Shown: positions 16,289 through 25,408 of the stretch, one piece after another | Layout of the letters: every line of letters begins with the position of its first letter | Position numbering within the stretch: the first letter of the stretch is position 1 | DNA from: a virus | Strand: one strand, 5' to 3' | IMG/VR virus record: IMGVR_UViG_3300028024_000012 | Coordinates: 1-56,980 of that record | Length of the DNA: 56,980 bases | The notes under the pieces: generated by a model | What the model saw: the letters and a program-made list of their open reading frames with translations, nothing else | Databases searched by the model: none | What the model was told of the DNA's origin: nothing | Made by a program: the position numbers and the translations under genes

Positions 16289-18012
16289 CAGAGAACCCCC
16301 TGCCGGGACTTGCCGACCTCGACATTGCCGATCGCCGGACCCTGGGTCGCGGTCGTCGCGGTCACGCCCTGGGGCATGTTTCGGAAATCTATCACCACAT
16401 TGACCTGACCGTTTGCCGGCGTGGCGGCATTGGCCGCCGGTGCCGTCATGCCGACGCGCGGCCCCAGGGGACCCCGGCCGCCGGCGAATTGACCGGGCAT
16501 GGTGCCGACCCCGCCGGCCGCGACAGGCTGCGTGCTGCCCAGATTGTCGGTGATCCAGCCGATGGTCGATTTGAAGGTGTCGATCAATCCGCCGAAGATG
16601 CCCTTCCAGAAATCGACGATCCCCTGCCCCAGCGCCTTCAAGCCGTCGAAGACACGGGTGAAATCAAGGGTGAAGACACCGGCCAGGAACTCACCGAAGC
16701 CGACGAAGACCTTCTTCACGTCTTCCCACAGCGCCGCGAACCAGGCCTTGATCGGTTCCCAGTTGCGATAGATGACATAGGCCAGGCCGGCGATCGCCGC
16801 CACCGCTGCTGTAATACCGATCACCAGCAAGCCGACAGGGTTTGCCGCCACCATGAGGTTGAAGGCCTGCATCACGCCGTAGCCCGCCCGCAGCGCGACA
16901 ACGAAGTCGCCCAGCATCGCGACCAAAGGCGCACCGAAAACCAGATAGAACTGCGCACTCATAACGGTCAGCGCCTTGCCGACATTGAGGAAGGCAGAAA
17001 TCATCTCGATATTCATCAGGGCGACCATGGCGCCGATGGCGACCTTCCAGCCAACGGTGTTCTCGATGAAGCCGACAATGGCATCCTTGATCGCAACGAT
17101 CTGCTTGCCGATGGCTGCCCAGTCAATTGCCCGAACTTGGGTGACAATGCTCTTGATGAAGTCACCTACCTTCGTCGCAATCAACTCGCGGTTTGCGATG
17201 ATCCAGTCCGTAAACATATCGATCAGCGGTTGCAAGGCAGGGATGATCGCCGAACCGATTGAATTCTGTAGCCCACTGAACGAACGTACCAGGCGCGTGA
17301 TGGAATCGCCGAACCGCTTTGCGGCGGAAGTCGCCTTTGTGTCGAGAACGAGGCCCAGCTTTTGTGCTTCTTCCGCATTGGCCTTGAGATCTGCGCTGCC
17401 ATTTTCGAGAAATGGGATCAGTTCTTCCCCCGCCTTTCCAAAGGCCATGGTGGCTAAGGTGCTTCTGGCAATTGGGCTATGCAGCTTCTGCATCGCGTCG
17501 GCGATATCCGGCATCAACTGCTCGGTGGTCTTTAGGTGACCATCGGCATCCTTCATTGAGATACCAAGATGCTGAAAGAGAATAGGCAGATCCTTGTTCT
17601 TTCCGCGCGCCACATCCGATAAAGCACGGTTCAGCCGCTTTACTCCAGTCAGAAGAGATTCCTGCGATACATCACTTTGCTCGGCAGCATAACTCCACTC
17701 ATAGAGTGATTTGGCGGCAGCTCCGTATTTCGAAGCCGTATCTGCCATTCCTCCGCCGTACTCGATGAAATGCTTGGCGGATTCGATGATACCGGCCACT
17801 GAAAACGCCGCCGTCAGCGCGCCGAGCGGTTTCGCCACATCGGCGAAGCTCGCGCCCAGCCGCTTGACGGAGTCGCCCACGCCACCGAAAGATTGGCCAA
17901 GACCGGCCAGCGGCTTGGTCAGATTTCGGAAGCGCGCCGCAATGACCGCGACCGGGCCGGCCGTGTCGTCCTTGACGCCGATTTCGGCTTGAACCGGAAT
18001 TTTCTCGGTCAT
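16288..18012 (-). CDS. Tail tape measure protein
   Basis: A 574-residue protein that sets tail length. Both ends are Gly- and Ala-rich helix, and the middle (about residues 330-420) holds a cluster of hydrophobic segments, as usual for tape measures. The gene follows the E/E' chaperone pair directly, the standard position. At about 1.7 kb it predicts a short tail. Its ATG overlaps the stop codon of the frameshifted E' frame (ATGA). Confidence 0.88.
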   Translation of the reverse strand: MTEKIPVQAEIGVKDDTAGPVAVIAARFRNLTKPLAGLGQSFGGVGDSVKRLGASFADVAKPLGALTAAFSVAGIIESAKHFIEYGGGMADTASKYGAAAKSLYEWSYAAEQSDVSQESLLTGVKRLNRALSDVARGKNKDLPILFQHLGISMKDADGHLKTTEQLMPDIADAMQKLHSPIARSTLATMAFGKAGEELIPFLENGSADLKANAEEAQKLGLVLDTKATSAAKRFGDSITRLVRSFSGLQNSIGSAIIPALQPLIDMFTDWIIANRELIATKVGDFIKSIVTQVRAIDWAAIGKQIVAIKDAIVGFIENTVGWKVAIGAMVALMNIEMISAFLNVGKALTVMSAQFYLVFGAPLVAMLGDFVVALRAGYGVMQAFNLMVAANPVGLLVIGITAAVAAIAGLAYVIYRNWEPIKAWFAALWEDVKKVFVGFGEFLAGVFTLDFTRVFDGLKALGQGIVDFWKGIFGGLIDTFKSTIGWITDNLGSTQPVAAGGVGTMPGQFAGGRGPLGPRVGMTAPAANAATPANGQVNVVIDFRNMPQGVTATTATQGPAIGNVEVGKSRQGVL

Positions 18013-18460
18013 CGCTGCACACCCATAAAGGTTGGGGTCGGATAGGCTTCAAGGATGCGATCGGCCTGCTCAAGCCAGAACAGAATTTCGTCCAGCGTCA
18101 TGGCCCAACACTCGGATGGCTGAAAGCGGAAGAAATAGGCGATATCAGCTATGCGTTCGCGCCAGTCCGGCGGCCAAGCTGCAAAAAATCGTCAAGCTCC
18201 ACCGCAATTTTCTCGATGTCCGCGGCGTCGATTTCCCGCACCAGTTTCGGTGTGATCGGCATGTCCGGATCGTCAGGATTGGACGCCAGCCGCTCGATCA
18301 TCTTCAGAACCTTCGCGGCATCGCCCTTGGTGTTGTCGAACGTCTCGACGTCACTGCCTTTGGCGCGGCGAAATTCCAGGCGGCTCACTTCGGTCGATCC
18401 GACTTTCAGAGGAAAATCGAAATCGACGATATGCGTGCGGGCTTTCGGTGCGTCGCTCAT
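18009..18460 (-). CDS. Tail assembly chaperone fusion E-E' made by -1 frameshift
   Basis: If the ribosome slips -1 at TTTTTTG (18182-18188), the E product continues for about 57 residues, giving a 150-residue fusion. The added part reads AAWPPDWRERIADIAYFF and so on. It carries the GpE-family pattern of an aromatic-PSE segment, then W-AM-LDE and LFWLEQA. The fused frame ends in TGA overlapping the tape-measure ATG. Phage P2 makes E+E' in the same way. The E' part has no start of its own, which supports frameshifting over independent translation. Confidence 0.85.
18149..18460 (-). CDS. Tail assembly chaperone E (Mu Gp41-like)
   Basis: A 103-residue protein of the phage tail assembly chaperone type, acidic in its second half. 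It shows the family pattern of a beta start (HIVDFDFPLKVGSTEVSRL) and a helix containing EKIAVELDDFL. It sits between tube and tape-measure genes, as in Mu and P2, and overlaps the tube gene by 4 bases. The unshifted product ends shortly after the slip site. Confidence 0.88.
   Translation of the reverse strand: MSDAPKARTHIVDFDFPLKVGSTEVSRLEFRRAKGSDVETFDNTKGDAAKVLKMIERLASNPDDPDMPITPKLVREIDAADIEKIAVELDDFLQLGRRTGANA
18182..18188 (-). promoter_or_regulatory. Ribosomal -1 slippery heptamer T TTT TTG
   Basis: Read on the minus strand in frame, GAT TTT TTG gives X XXY YYZ with T TTT TTG, the same heptamer known for the E gene of phage P2. The -1 frame after it is open up to the tape-measure gene. 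A short GC-rich stem (CGCC/GGCG) follows within about 20 bases; no strong pseudoknot is obvious. Confidence 0.82.
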
Positions 18461-18822
18461 TTCACTTCCTCACCCTTCATGCCCTCGAACTTCACCGCGA
18501 TCGTGCCTTCTGCGGCATTCAGTTCGTGGGCGTCCGCCGTCCAGGCATTGCGGAGAAGATAGGACTTGCCGTTGGCCAGTTCCGCCATGACGGTTGCATC
18601 CTCGATCGCCCGCAGCTCCGTCAGCGAGAGACCCGCCGAATCCGAGATATCGCCGCTGATGAAGGGCACGCGCTGCGTTTCCGTGAAGCCGTGCACGCCA
18701 TCCTGCCCGGCGACTCCCGCGCGTTCGAACAGATCGATGGAGACGGTGAGATTGCCCCGCAGGGCATATTGGTTGCCGTCGACGCGCAGATAGGCGACGC
18801 CGGCAATGCGATTTCCAGCCAT
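18457..18822 (-). CDS. Tail tube protein (Mu gpM-like)
   Basis: A 121-residue tube protein of the Mu gpM family: RIAGVAYLRVDGNQYALRGN at the start, then a central SGDISDSAGLSL loop. It builds the inner tube through which DNA passes. The gene follows the sheath gene with an intervening hairpin. Confidence 0.92.
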   Translation of the reverse strand: MAGNRIAGVAYLRVDGNQYALRGNLTVSIDLFERAGVAGQDGVHGFTETQRVPFISGDISDSAGLSLTELRAIEDATVMAELANGKSYLLRNAWTADAHELNAAEGTIAVKFEGMKGEEVK

Positions 18823-18850
18823 TGGATTGTCCTTTCAGAGGGGGCACCGA

Positions 18851-18870
18851 GGCGCGGCCTAAACCGCGCC
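18851..18870 (-). other. Stem-loop between sheath and tube genes
   Basis: Arms GGCGCGG and CCGCGCC (7 bp) enclose a 6-base loop. No T-run follows on the minus strand. It lies in the 55-bp gap between two highly expressed tail genes and may stabilise the upstream message end or trim expression. It is the only sizeable gap in the tail operon. Confidence 0.35.
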
Positions 18871-18877
18871 GCCGGCG

Positions 18878-20377
18878 TCAGGCTGCGGTTGCCGGGTATT
18901 GCAGCCGGAACTGCGCCAGCACGGCGAAGGTACGGAGCTGGTTGACCAGATCAGGCGGGTACAGGATGTCCAGCCGGTTGGGATCTCCTTCTGGGCGTTC
19001 CACGATCAAATTAGCCTTGAACGCATCGATGTTCTCGACCAGCCCCTGACTCTCAAGCGCCGAGTATTGCGCGATGAGTTCCGTCCTGACGATCTTCGGC
19101 GTGACGATTGCCTGGCCGGCGCCAAAGCGGGTGCCGTCATCGGCCAGCTTATGACGGCCGAATTTTGTGGTGATCGCCTGTCGCATGTAGCGCAGCACAT
19201 AAGCCAGGGTGAACAGCGTTTCAACGTCGAGATAGGACGGATCGGGCTGACCCCAGACATTCTGCTGATACGAGGTAATCGAGCGCTGAATCCGCACGGT
19301 TCCGTCGGTACCTACATAATGAGTGGCAATACCCGAGAAGAGCAGCGTTTGAGCCTCGGTCACCAGGAACCGAGACGGCAAGGGAGCCGGCAGGATGCCC
19401 ACCAGCGGCAGGCTTTGCAGCGGACGAGCCGGATCAATGCGCAAAGAGGTCGCCGCCTGGGCTGCCCAGGAAGAGGCCCATTGCCAGGTCGGCGACGGCG
19501 AGTCGTTCACCCCGATAAAGGTGGCGTGCTGGTTGTTGTTGCCGACGCCGAAAGTCTGCAGCGCCGCGACGTTCCCGCGCTTGGCCGAGAAGACATGGCC
19601 ATAGAGCTGGCGCAGGTAGGACCAGCGGCCCGTGACGTCGTCCCAGGCCGCGCGGATCGCGCCGAGGGAGGTTGCATCAGTGTAGGGAATGGCCGCGAAA
19701 TCGAATTCCTGATCGGCCAGATTGGCGAAGGCGCTGGCGAGATCGACCGTGCCGACACCGCCAGACATGGCCACGACTGCAACGGCGACGCCGGCCGGCA
19801 GAACCTCGCCCGCCGTCAGGCCGTAATAGTTCAGCCGCACATCGATATCATTGCCGATGATGCCGCCATGCCGCGCGGTCAAGGTGACGACCGCACCCAC
19901 CACCGCCGAGACGACCGGCAGGCCCGCGACGGCATTGACCGCGGCATTAATCGCCGCGGCGATCGTGGCCGCCGTGTCGGTCTGCGTCACGACGACCTCG
20001 ACGAGGCGCCCCGTGATGTAGAGCGAAATCGCGCCGGGTGCTGTCGGGGCACCAGAGACGGTAAGGGTGGCCGTCGCCTTGGTCGCGGCGGCGGGATCTG
20101 CCAGCGGCAGGCACCACACCTCACCGAAGGCATCGCTCTTACGATAGGTCGCCATCATATCGGCCAGCATCGATCCGACGCCGAACTGTGCCTTGGCCTG
20201 ATCGACCGTCGAAACCAGGATCGGGATTCCGGCGATGGCGGTGCCCGCCGCCAGCATCTGGCCGACCAGCAAGGCGCGCTGCTGCTGCACGAAATAGCCG
20301 GCCTGGCTGGCATCCACTTCCGCCCAGAAGAACGGTACGCGGATATTGGCCGGAATATTGTTGAAGGAAACGCTCAT
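18878..20377 (-). CDS. Contractile tail sheath protein (Mu gpL-like)
   Basis: A 499-residue sheath protein of the Mu gpL type. It starts with the family phrase FNNIPANIRVPFFWAEVD and has the central LNYYG segment, then GGVGTVDLASAF. The C-terminal region has the conserved FTLAYVLRYMRQAITTKFGRHKLAD, given here in part only. It shows that this phage is a myovirus. It is longer than a bare sheath because of an inserted beta domain at about residues 95-190. Confidence 0.94.
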   Translation of the reverse strand: MSVSFNNIPANIRVPFFWAEVDASQAGYFVQQQRALLVGQMLAAGTAIAGIPILVSTVDQAKAQFGVGSMLADMMATYRKSDAFGEVWCLPLADPAAATKATATLTVSGAPTAPGAISLYITGRLVEVVVTQTDTAATIAAAINAAVNAVAGLPVVSAVVGAVVTLTARHGGIIGNDIDVRLNYYGLTAGEVLPAGVAVAVVAMSGGVGTVDLASAFANLADQEFDFAAIPYTDATSLGAIRAAWDDVTGRWSYLRQLYGHVFSAKRGNVAALQTFGVGNNNQHATFIGVNDSPSPTWQWASSWAAQAATSLRIDPARPLQSLPLVGILPAPLPSRFLVTEAQTLLFSGIATHYVGTDGTVRIQRSITSYQQNVWGQPDPSYLDVETLFTLAYVLRYMRQAITTKFGRHKLADDGTRFGAGQAIVTPKIVRTELIAQYSALESQGLVENIDAFKANLIVERPEGDPNRLDILYPPDLVNQLRTFAVLAQFRLQYPATAA

Positions 20378-20379
20378 GA

Positions 20380-20595
20380 TCAGGCCTCCGTGGGCATGGC
20401 GGGATCGGCCGTTGCGACGGGATCAGACGGCGCGGCGGGCGGTGTGGCCTCGACGACCCCGCCCTCAGCGAGGCGGCGGCGCCAATAATCGGTGAGTTCG
20501 ACCTCTCGGCCTTCCGCCGGCAGATAGGCCGCCGGGCCTTGGGACAGGCGTGCGGGATCGACCACCTGCATGCCGGGTGCCGGTTTGATGTACAT
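20380..20595 (-). CDS. DUF2635 protein (Mu Gp38-like)
   Basis: A 71-residue protein with the DUF2635 pattern: a hydrophobic start, VVDPARL, then LPAEGREVELTDYWRRRL. It precedes the sheath gene, as in Mu. The Pro- and Ala-rich C-terminus varies in length in the family. Its function in tail assembly is not known. Confidence 0.85.
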   Translation of the reverse strand: MYIKPAPGMQVVDPARLSQGPAAYLPAEGREVELTDYWRRRLAEGGVVEATPPAAPSDPVATADPAMPTEA

Positions 20596-20626
20596 GAAGT
20601 GCTCCTATGGTCAGGGAGGCGGCCGG

Positions 20627-21202
20627 TCAGTCTTCCGGCGACAGGTTCTCGATACGCAGTTCGGCTTCGATGCGGCCATCCGGACCCGGATAGTGCAGGT
20701 TCGGATCGGCGATCGGGTCGATGACATCGACCTTGATCCGCACCGATTTCAGATCGTCAGGGACGCGCGGCTGATAGATCGCCCGCACCGTCACATCCAT
20801 CTTGATCGTGCCGATCGCGGTCCGCTTGTCGGTGAGGGCATTGGTCTGGATGGTGGTGACGACCGACTTGATGCCCTGGATCGGCCGCAACCAGGCGGAA
20901 TCCGAGAGCAGCCACTCCTTGACGGCATCGCATTTGTCGTCGAGGTCGCTAATCAGCTGCCCGTCCGACTTGCCGTCCATCGCCACTTCGATCGTCAGGT
21001 CAACCGAGGCGGTGAAATCGAGGTCCGTCATGAACGGATCCTGCCCTTCTTCGCTCGATGTCAGCGTCGAGACGGCGATCGCCGGCAGTTCGTTCCGCTC
21101 CAGCGGGGTCTCCAGTGTGTCGAAGAAATGCTTTTCCGGCACGAATTGCCCCGCCTTCAAGGCCGCGATCGTGCTCAGACGAAGGTCCCGGCGGGCGCCC
21201 AT
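20627..21202 (-). CDS. Tail terminator-like protein (Mu Gp37 position)
   Basis: A 191-residue protein upstream of DUF2635, in the slot of Mu Gp37. It has a helical start (STIAALKAGQFV) and a long beta-rich body with a terminator-like strand-helix-strand layout. Sequence recognition is partial, so the call relies on synteny. It overlaps the FII-like gene by one base. Confidence 0.65.
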   Translation of the reverse strand: MGARRDLRLSTIAALKAGQFVPEKHFFDTLETPLERNELPAIAVSTLTSSEEGQDPFMTDLDFTASVDLTIEVAMDGKSDGQLISDLDDKCDAVKEWLLSDSAWLRPIQGIKSVVTTIQTNALTDKRTAIGTIKMDVTVRAIYQPRVPDDLKSVRIKVDVIDPIADPNLHYPGPDGRIEAELRIENLSPED

Positions 21203-21522
21203 TACGCCACCACCAGGTGAACCTGAACATCACCCTCCGAATCCGGTTCGGCGGCGGTCACCTCGTAAGTGACGCATTTGACCACGACGGTATCGCCGCG
21301 GCTGGGGCGGGCCAGCCCCATCGCCGCCAGATCCGTCTGACGGAAGCCGAGAACCGGCGCCCTGCCCTGCACCACCATTTCACCGCCGCTATCCACGGCG
21401 GCGAAATCCGATTTGAAGATGGCCTTCATCGGATAGGACGGGCCATCCTTCGGCGTGAAGACGATCGGCACGGCGAAGGTTTCCTGGCATGGCCGCAGCA
21501 CAAGGGCGTCGAAATCGATCAT
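21202..21522 (-). CDS. Head-tail joining protein (lambda FII-like)
   Basis: A 106-residue beta-rich protein with the phrase GRAPVLGFRQTDL and a C-terminal VTAAEPDSEGDV, like lambda gpFII and similar head-tail joining proteins. These attach to the connector after DNA packaging. The position between capsid and tail genes fits. Confidence 0.72.
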   Translation of the reverse strand: MIDFDALVLRPCQETFAVPIVFTPKDGPSYPMKAIFKSDFAAVDSGGEMVVQGRAPVLGFRQTDLAAMGLARPSRGDTVVVKCVTYEVTAAEPDSEGDVQVHLVVA

Positions 21523-22112
21523 GCTGCCGCCTTTTCAAATCGTTTGGCCGCCTGGCCTGACAGACTGACCTTGCCGGAGAGGACTCGGAGGCGGCGCTGC
21601 AACTGGCGGGCGACGTTGACCGGCAGCTTCTGCCGGATGAATGCTTCGATCTGCGATCGCGTCGGCTCGCGGCCGAAGGCGTGGCCGATGCTGGGTTCGA
21701 ACAGTTCCTTGATCGGCAAACGGGTGGCACCCACGCGCTTGAAGACGCCGACATGGCCGCCCGGCATCATCGCAATGAAGGTACCGCGATAGAGCTTCCG
21801 CTTGCCCCATGCCGTCGCGCTGACACCGCGCTTCGTCTGCCGGGCCTTGTACGCATAGAGAGGTATCGCCCGGCCAGATGGCCGGATGATCGCCAGCAGG
21901 TTTGATTTGGTGGCGCGGATCACCGTCATCTTGGCCCGCACATCACCAACCTTCAGGCCGAGATCCTTAGCCACCAGCCGGGTGGCGAAACTGGTCGTCT
22001 GTCGCGCCGTCTCATTCACGGCCACGACAGACGCTGCCCGCGCTTGCGCGGGCTTCAGCGCGTCGAGCGCCGCCATGAAGCGCGACGCATCAACCCTGAT
22101 GGTCGGCCTCAT
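21519..22112 (-). CDS. Minor tail protein Z-like
   Basis: A 197-residue basic protein matching the phage minor tail protein Z family: a helical start (ALDALKPAQARAASVVAVNETA), then the HVGVFKRVGATRLPIKELFEPS segment, shown here in part. In lambda, gpZ activates the completed tail for joining. It lies between the major capsid and FII-like genes, a lambda-type order. Confidence 0.88.
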   Translation of the reverse strand: MRPTIRVDASRFMAALDALKPAQARAASVVAVNETARQTTSFATRLVAKDLGLKVGDVRAKMTVIRATKSNLLAIIRPSGRAIPLYAYKARQTKRGVSATAWGKRKLYRGTFIAMMPGGHVGVFKRVGATRLPIKELFEPSIGHAFGREPTRSQIEAFIRQKLPVNVARQLQRRLRVLSGKVSLSGQAAKRFEKAAA

Positions 22113-22140
22113 GCCGTGCCCTCGCCTGACTCTGGACTGA

Positions 22141-23190
22141 TCAGCTCTTGGTCAGCCGGCGCAGCGAGCGCGGGCGGACACAGAGCGTCAGCGGGTTCGA
22201 TTGCGCCTCCACCACCGCGCGGCGGATCGTCTGACGTTCCGGCGGCATGATGGCGTGAACCGGCAAGCCCTTGGAATTGGTCTGCCCCATGATATCCGGG
22301 GGGCCAAACAGCATCTGGAAGAGACCGGGCACGCCCATGGCAAAGAGGCGCGCTTCGTCGGCACCAATGCCGACTTTGCCGTCCTTTGTGCCACGGTAGT
22401 TGACCCAGTTGATTCCGCCATATTCGAAGGATTTGAACGCCTTGTTTTCGCTGAAGACATCCGAATCCCGGCCGGTATCACGGGTCTTGCGGGCGGCCTT
22501 GACTTCCTTGTTGGAATATACTTGGTCAAAATAATTGTCGCCGCACAGGGTTACCGGCACCAGCGAGGTCACCGGCAAACCCTCCAATTCCCTCACCATA
22601 TCGCGCACGATCGCGGTGCATTCCACTTCAAAGGCCGCGCCGTCCGCGGTCAGCGCGCCGAAATTGGTATTGTGGTCCGCCAGCGCATTGATCCCGAAAA
22701 AGTCGAACCAGTTGTAGAGCACCGTGTCATCGGCATCGAGCACGATGCCTTGGATGCCGCCAAGTCGATGATACTCGTGCGTCAGTTCCAACTGAGCCCG
22801 CAGACCGAAGGGGCCATTCAGGCGGTCTTCGATCAACCCCTGTGCGGTCGCAAGCTGAGCCGTGCCATTGACCATGCCGTCGGCAAAGGCGTTCTGGACT
22901 TCGTCGGCGTTGACGTAGGCTTCCTTGACAATATGCGCCACGGTCGCCTTGCGGATATCCCGCTTTGGAATGTCGCTTTGCTGCGGCGGCGAGCCGCGTT
23001 CGCTGGTCTGGATGATCTCCAAGGCACCGTTGCGCTGCATGACGGCGATATCCGTGGTGCGAACACCGTCTACCGCATAGAGGCCAATCGACCCCAGAAG
23101 CTGCGGGCTATACGGTACATTGTTGATCTGGGTCGTGAGAGTGATCGCCGAGAAGGCATCACCTGTAAACACGTTGGGAATTTCCCACAT
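22141..23190 (-). CDS. Major capsid protein (lambda gpE family)
   Basis: A 349-residue capsid protein of the lambda gpE type. Landmarks are the N-terminal MWEIPNVFTGDAFS, the central E-loop and helix region, and the C-terminal PPERQTIRRAVVEAQSNPLT. The length equals that of lambda gpE within a few residues. It assembles the shell together with the decoration protein encoded just upstream. Confidence 0.93.
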   Translation of the reverse strand: MWEIPNVFTGDAFSAITLTTQINNVPYSPQLLGSIGLYAVDGVRTTDIAVMQRNGALEIIQTSERGSPPQQSDIPKRDIRKATVAHIVKEAYVNADEVQNAFADGMVNGTAQLATAQGLIEDRLNGPFGLRAQLELTHEYHRLGGIQGIVLDADDTVLYNWFDFFGINALADHNTNFGALTADGAAFEVECTAIVRDMVRELEGLPVTSLVPVTLCGDNYFDQVYSNKEVKAARKTRDTGRDSDVFSENKAFKSFEYGGINWVNYRGTKDGKVGIGADEARLFAMGVPGLFQMLFGPPDIMGQTNSKGLPVHAIMPPERQTIRRAVVEAQSNPLTLCVRPRSLRRLTKS

Positions 23191-23246
23191 ATCTGAAATC
23201 TCCTAGATGAGGGAGGTGGTGCCGAGGCGGTGACGCCGGGCGGGAC

Positions 23247-23897
23247 TTATCGAACGATGATGCTGCGCTTGGCCAGATGCACTGCGGCAGCCGCCTTGTC
23301 AGCCGGAGCCGCACCGGCAAAATATTCCAGCACGAAGTTGTTCACTTCGGCCTCGCGGGCAATGATAACAGCCGGATGATCGGCGGCACTGGCGTCCACG
23401 TTGGCGTACAGAATCGCCGTGGCGACCTGCGAACCATCGTTATTAGCGGGGTTCCATTGTTTATACTTGGCGATGCCTCCGCTCACCTTGATCGAGAAGG
23501 TGTCACCGACCGCGAAGTCAGTAGCGCCGTCCGCCAGTGTGAAGGCCAAGCCACCGCCCGCGAAGGCGACCGCAACCTTGCCGGCCCCGATCTCGACACC
23601 GTCGGGACCTTCCAACACGAAGTTGCCACCATTCGCTGCCGCAGCGACAATGGTCAGCATATAAGTCCCGTTCTTCGCAGGTCCGGTGACCGCAATCGCG
23701 CCCATCGCGCCATTACCGACGTTGCCAGCCGCAGCAACGGCAGCAGCGACACCGCCCACCAACGTCTGACCCAGAACAGATCCGGCTTTCAGATTTTGCC
23801 CGGACAGCAAGGTCACTTGCTCGCGGCTCAGCGAACCGTTGGCTTCAGATGCAAGGAATTCGGCCGTGCGACGGCCTTCGGTGATAACAGTCGGCAT
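23247..23897 (-). CDS. Head decoration protein (lambda gpD-like) with inserted beta domain
   Basis: A 216-residue protein. The two ends look like a gpD-type decoration protein: VITEGRRTAEFLASEANGSL and AILYANVDAS with ADHPAVIIAREAEVN. The middle (about residues 55-140) is an extra Gly- and Ala-rich domain (AAANGGNFVLEGPDG) known from other phage head proteins. It caps the threefold sites of the shell. It lies directly before the capsid gene. Confidence 0.86.
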   Translation of the reverse strand: MPTVITEGRRTAEFLASEANGSLSREQVTLLSGQNLKAGSVLGQTLVGGVAAAVAAAGNVGNGAMGAIAVTGPAKNGTYMLTIVAAAANGGNFVLEGPDGVEIGAGKVAVAFAGGGLAFTLADGATDFAVGDTFSIKVSGGIAKYKQWNPANNDGSQVATAILYANVDASAADHPAVIIAREAEVNNFVLEYFAGAAPADKAAAAVHLAKRSIIVR

Positions 23898-23956
23898 GGC
23901 TTAGCTCCTCTTTGATGCCGGGCGAGGCGATCAGTGACCGCTTCAGTTTCTGGCGG

Positions 23957-24490
23957 TTACTTACCGCGCGGGTTATTCATGCGCTCATAGATGGCGCGAG
24001 CATCGGGCCGAACCTGCCCGGTCTTTTTGCTGCCATCGGCGCCGACGGCTGGGCTGCCGAATTTCGCCATGGCGGCAGCAAGGCCACTGCCGGTTGCTGC
24101 AGCACCGCTCGGCGCCTTCTTCATGATCGCAACAGCAGACTTGACGCTGAGATTGCTGTTGAACGCCAGCTGGCAGGCAAGGCCAATGCGACCCTCGGCA
24201 GCGGGTGAGGCAAAGATACCGGCGCAGCGTTGACGCTCTTTCTTGCGAGCCGCTTTGGCGCTGGCCTCTTCCTCGCCGTCTTCCTCATCGTCGTCGTCAC
24301 CTTCGCCATCGTTGGCCTCGGTGTCGTCGCCACCTTCATCGTCGGATTCGGCGGAACCCTCGCCGCCCTCATCTTCCTCTTCGTCTTCCTGCTCGGCCGC
24401 CGCAAGCCGCTGGCTTGCATCCTGCGCAGCAAGTTCTACCGGTGCCGGCACAAGGCCGATCAAATGGCGAAAGCTGAATTTCTTCATCAT
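23957..24490 (-). CDS. Acidic scaffold-like capsid assembly protein
   Basis: A 177-residue protein with a strongly acidic centre (runs of Glu and Asp at about residues 35-85), followed by a basic KAARKKER segment and a helical C-terminus. It sits between the protease and decoration genes, where lambda has the Nu3 scaffold inside gene C. Here it is a separate gene. Start 24490 follows GGAG; tandem ATGs make 24487 equally possible. Confidence 0.6.
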   Translation of the reverse strand: MMKKFSFRHLIGLVPAPVELAAQDASQRLAAAEQEDEEEDEGGEGSAESDDEGGDDTEANDGEGDDDDEEDGEEEASAKAARKKERQRCAGIFASPAAEGRIGLACQLAFNSNLSVKSAVAIMKKAPSGAAATGSGLAAAMAKFGSPAVGADGSKKTGQVRPDARAIYERMNNPRGK

Positions 24491-24541
24491 CGTTCTCCGT
24501 TGCATGGATGGGCAGCAGCCCAGCTTATCGACCGTCGACCG

Positions 24542-25408
24542 TCAGGCCGCGTCGCTTGATACGGCCTGCACCAGCTGAGCGAAGGCCTCGGACGGTGCCA
24601 ACATGGCATCCGCCAACCCCAATGTGATTGCCTGGGCAACGCCGGCGGGGCCGCTGTAGACGCGCGCCTCGGTTGCCAGCAGGTCTTTTGCGGTGATCTT
24701 GGTGCCGGCAGCCTGGCGGCCACGGGCGACCGTGTCGCAAAACAACTTGCGAATATCCTCGCACTCGGCTTGCCATGTGTCGCGGACGTCATCCGGCAAC
24801 GGTGTCACTGGATTTCCGTCGACCTTGTGCGCGCCCGCGTGGATATAGGTCAGCGTGATGCCGAAATCCTCGTACATCTTCGAGAAATCGGCATGCAACA
24901 TCACGACACCGACCGAGCCGATATAGCCGGTGCGCGGAACCGAAATGCTGTCCGCGACCGAGGCAATCGCATAAGCGGCGCTGCAGGCGCTTTCACTGAG
25001 GATGGCGACCACCGGTTTCTTGGCAGCCGACTTCGCTGAAGCAATCCAGTCGACCAGGTCGAAGCAACCGGAGACGGCGCCGCCGCCGCTATCGATGTCG
25101 AGCACGATCGCTTTGACGTCGGGGTCCGCAAAGGCCTGCGCGAACTGACACTGCAATGCGTCATAGCCGGTCGCAAAGCTCCAGCCCACATAGCAGAACT
25201 TGGGCAGCAATACGCCGGAAACCGCGATGATGGCGATGCCAGCATGAACGGGATACAGGCGCCGTGTGCCATCGCCGTCCGATATGGACATGGCCGCCTT
25301 AGGTACTTGTCGGCCGCCGCCACCGAGTGCCATGGCACTGGCGTAATCTGCAAGCGCCACGCGCGCCGGGGCGATCAGTGCCAATTCCATCTTCGGAGAT
25401 ATCGTCAT
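24542..25408 (-). CDS. S49-family prohead protease (lambda gpC-like)
   Basis: A 288-residue SppA/S49 peptidase. Visible features are the DIDSGGGAVSG turn, the catalytic Ser in SESACSAAYA, and the catalytic Lys in HKVDGNP. Lambda gpC has the same fold and cleaves scaffold and portal during head maturation. It overlaps the portal gene by 4 bases. Confidence 0.92.
   Translation of the reverse strand: MTISPKMELALIAPARVALADYASAMALGGGGRQVPKAAMSISDGDGTRRLYPVHAGIAIIAVSGVLLPKFCYVGWSFATGYDALQCQFAQAFADPDVKAIVLDIDSGGGAVSGCFDLVDWIASAKSAAKKPVVAILSESACSAAYAIASVADSISVPRTGYIGSVGVVMLHADFSKMYEDFGITLTYIHAGAHKVDGNPVTPLPDDVRDTWQAECEDIRKLFCDTVARGRQAAGTKITAKDLLATEARVYSGPAGVAQAITLGLADAMLAPSEAFAQLVQAVSSDAA

Noticed and set aside
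18899-20488. A 529-codon plus-strand frame opposite the tail sheath gene
   Set aside because: Fully antisense to the sheath gene, which has clear family motifs. Composition (Arg, Gly, Asp-rich) is typical of an antisense frame.
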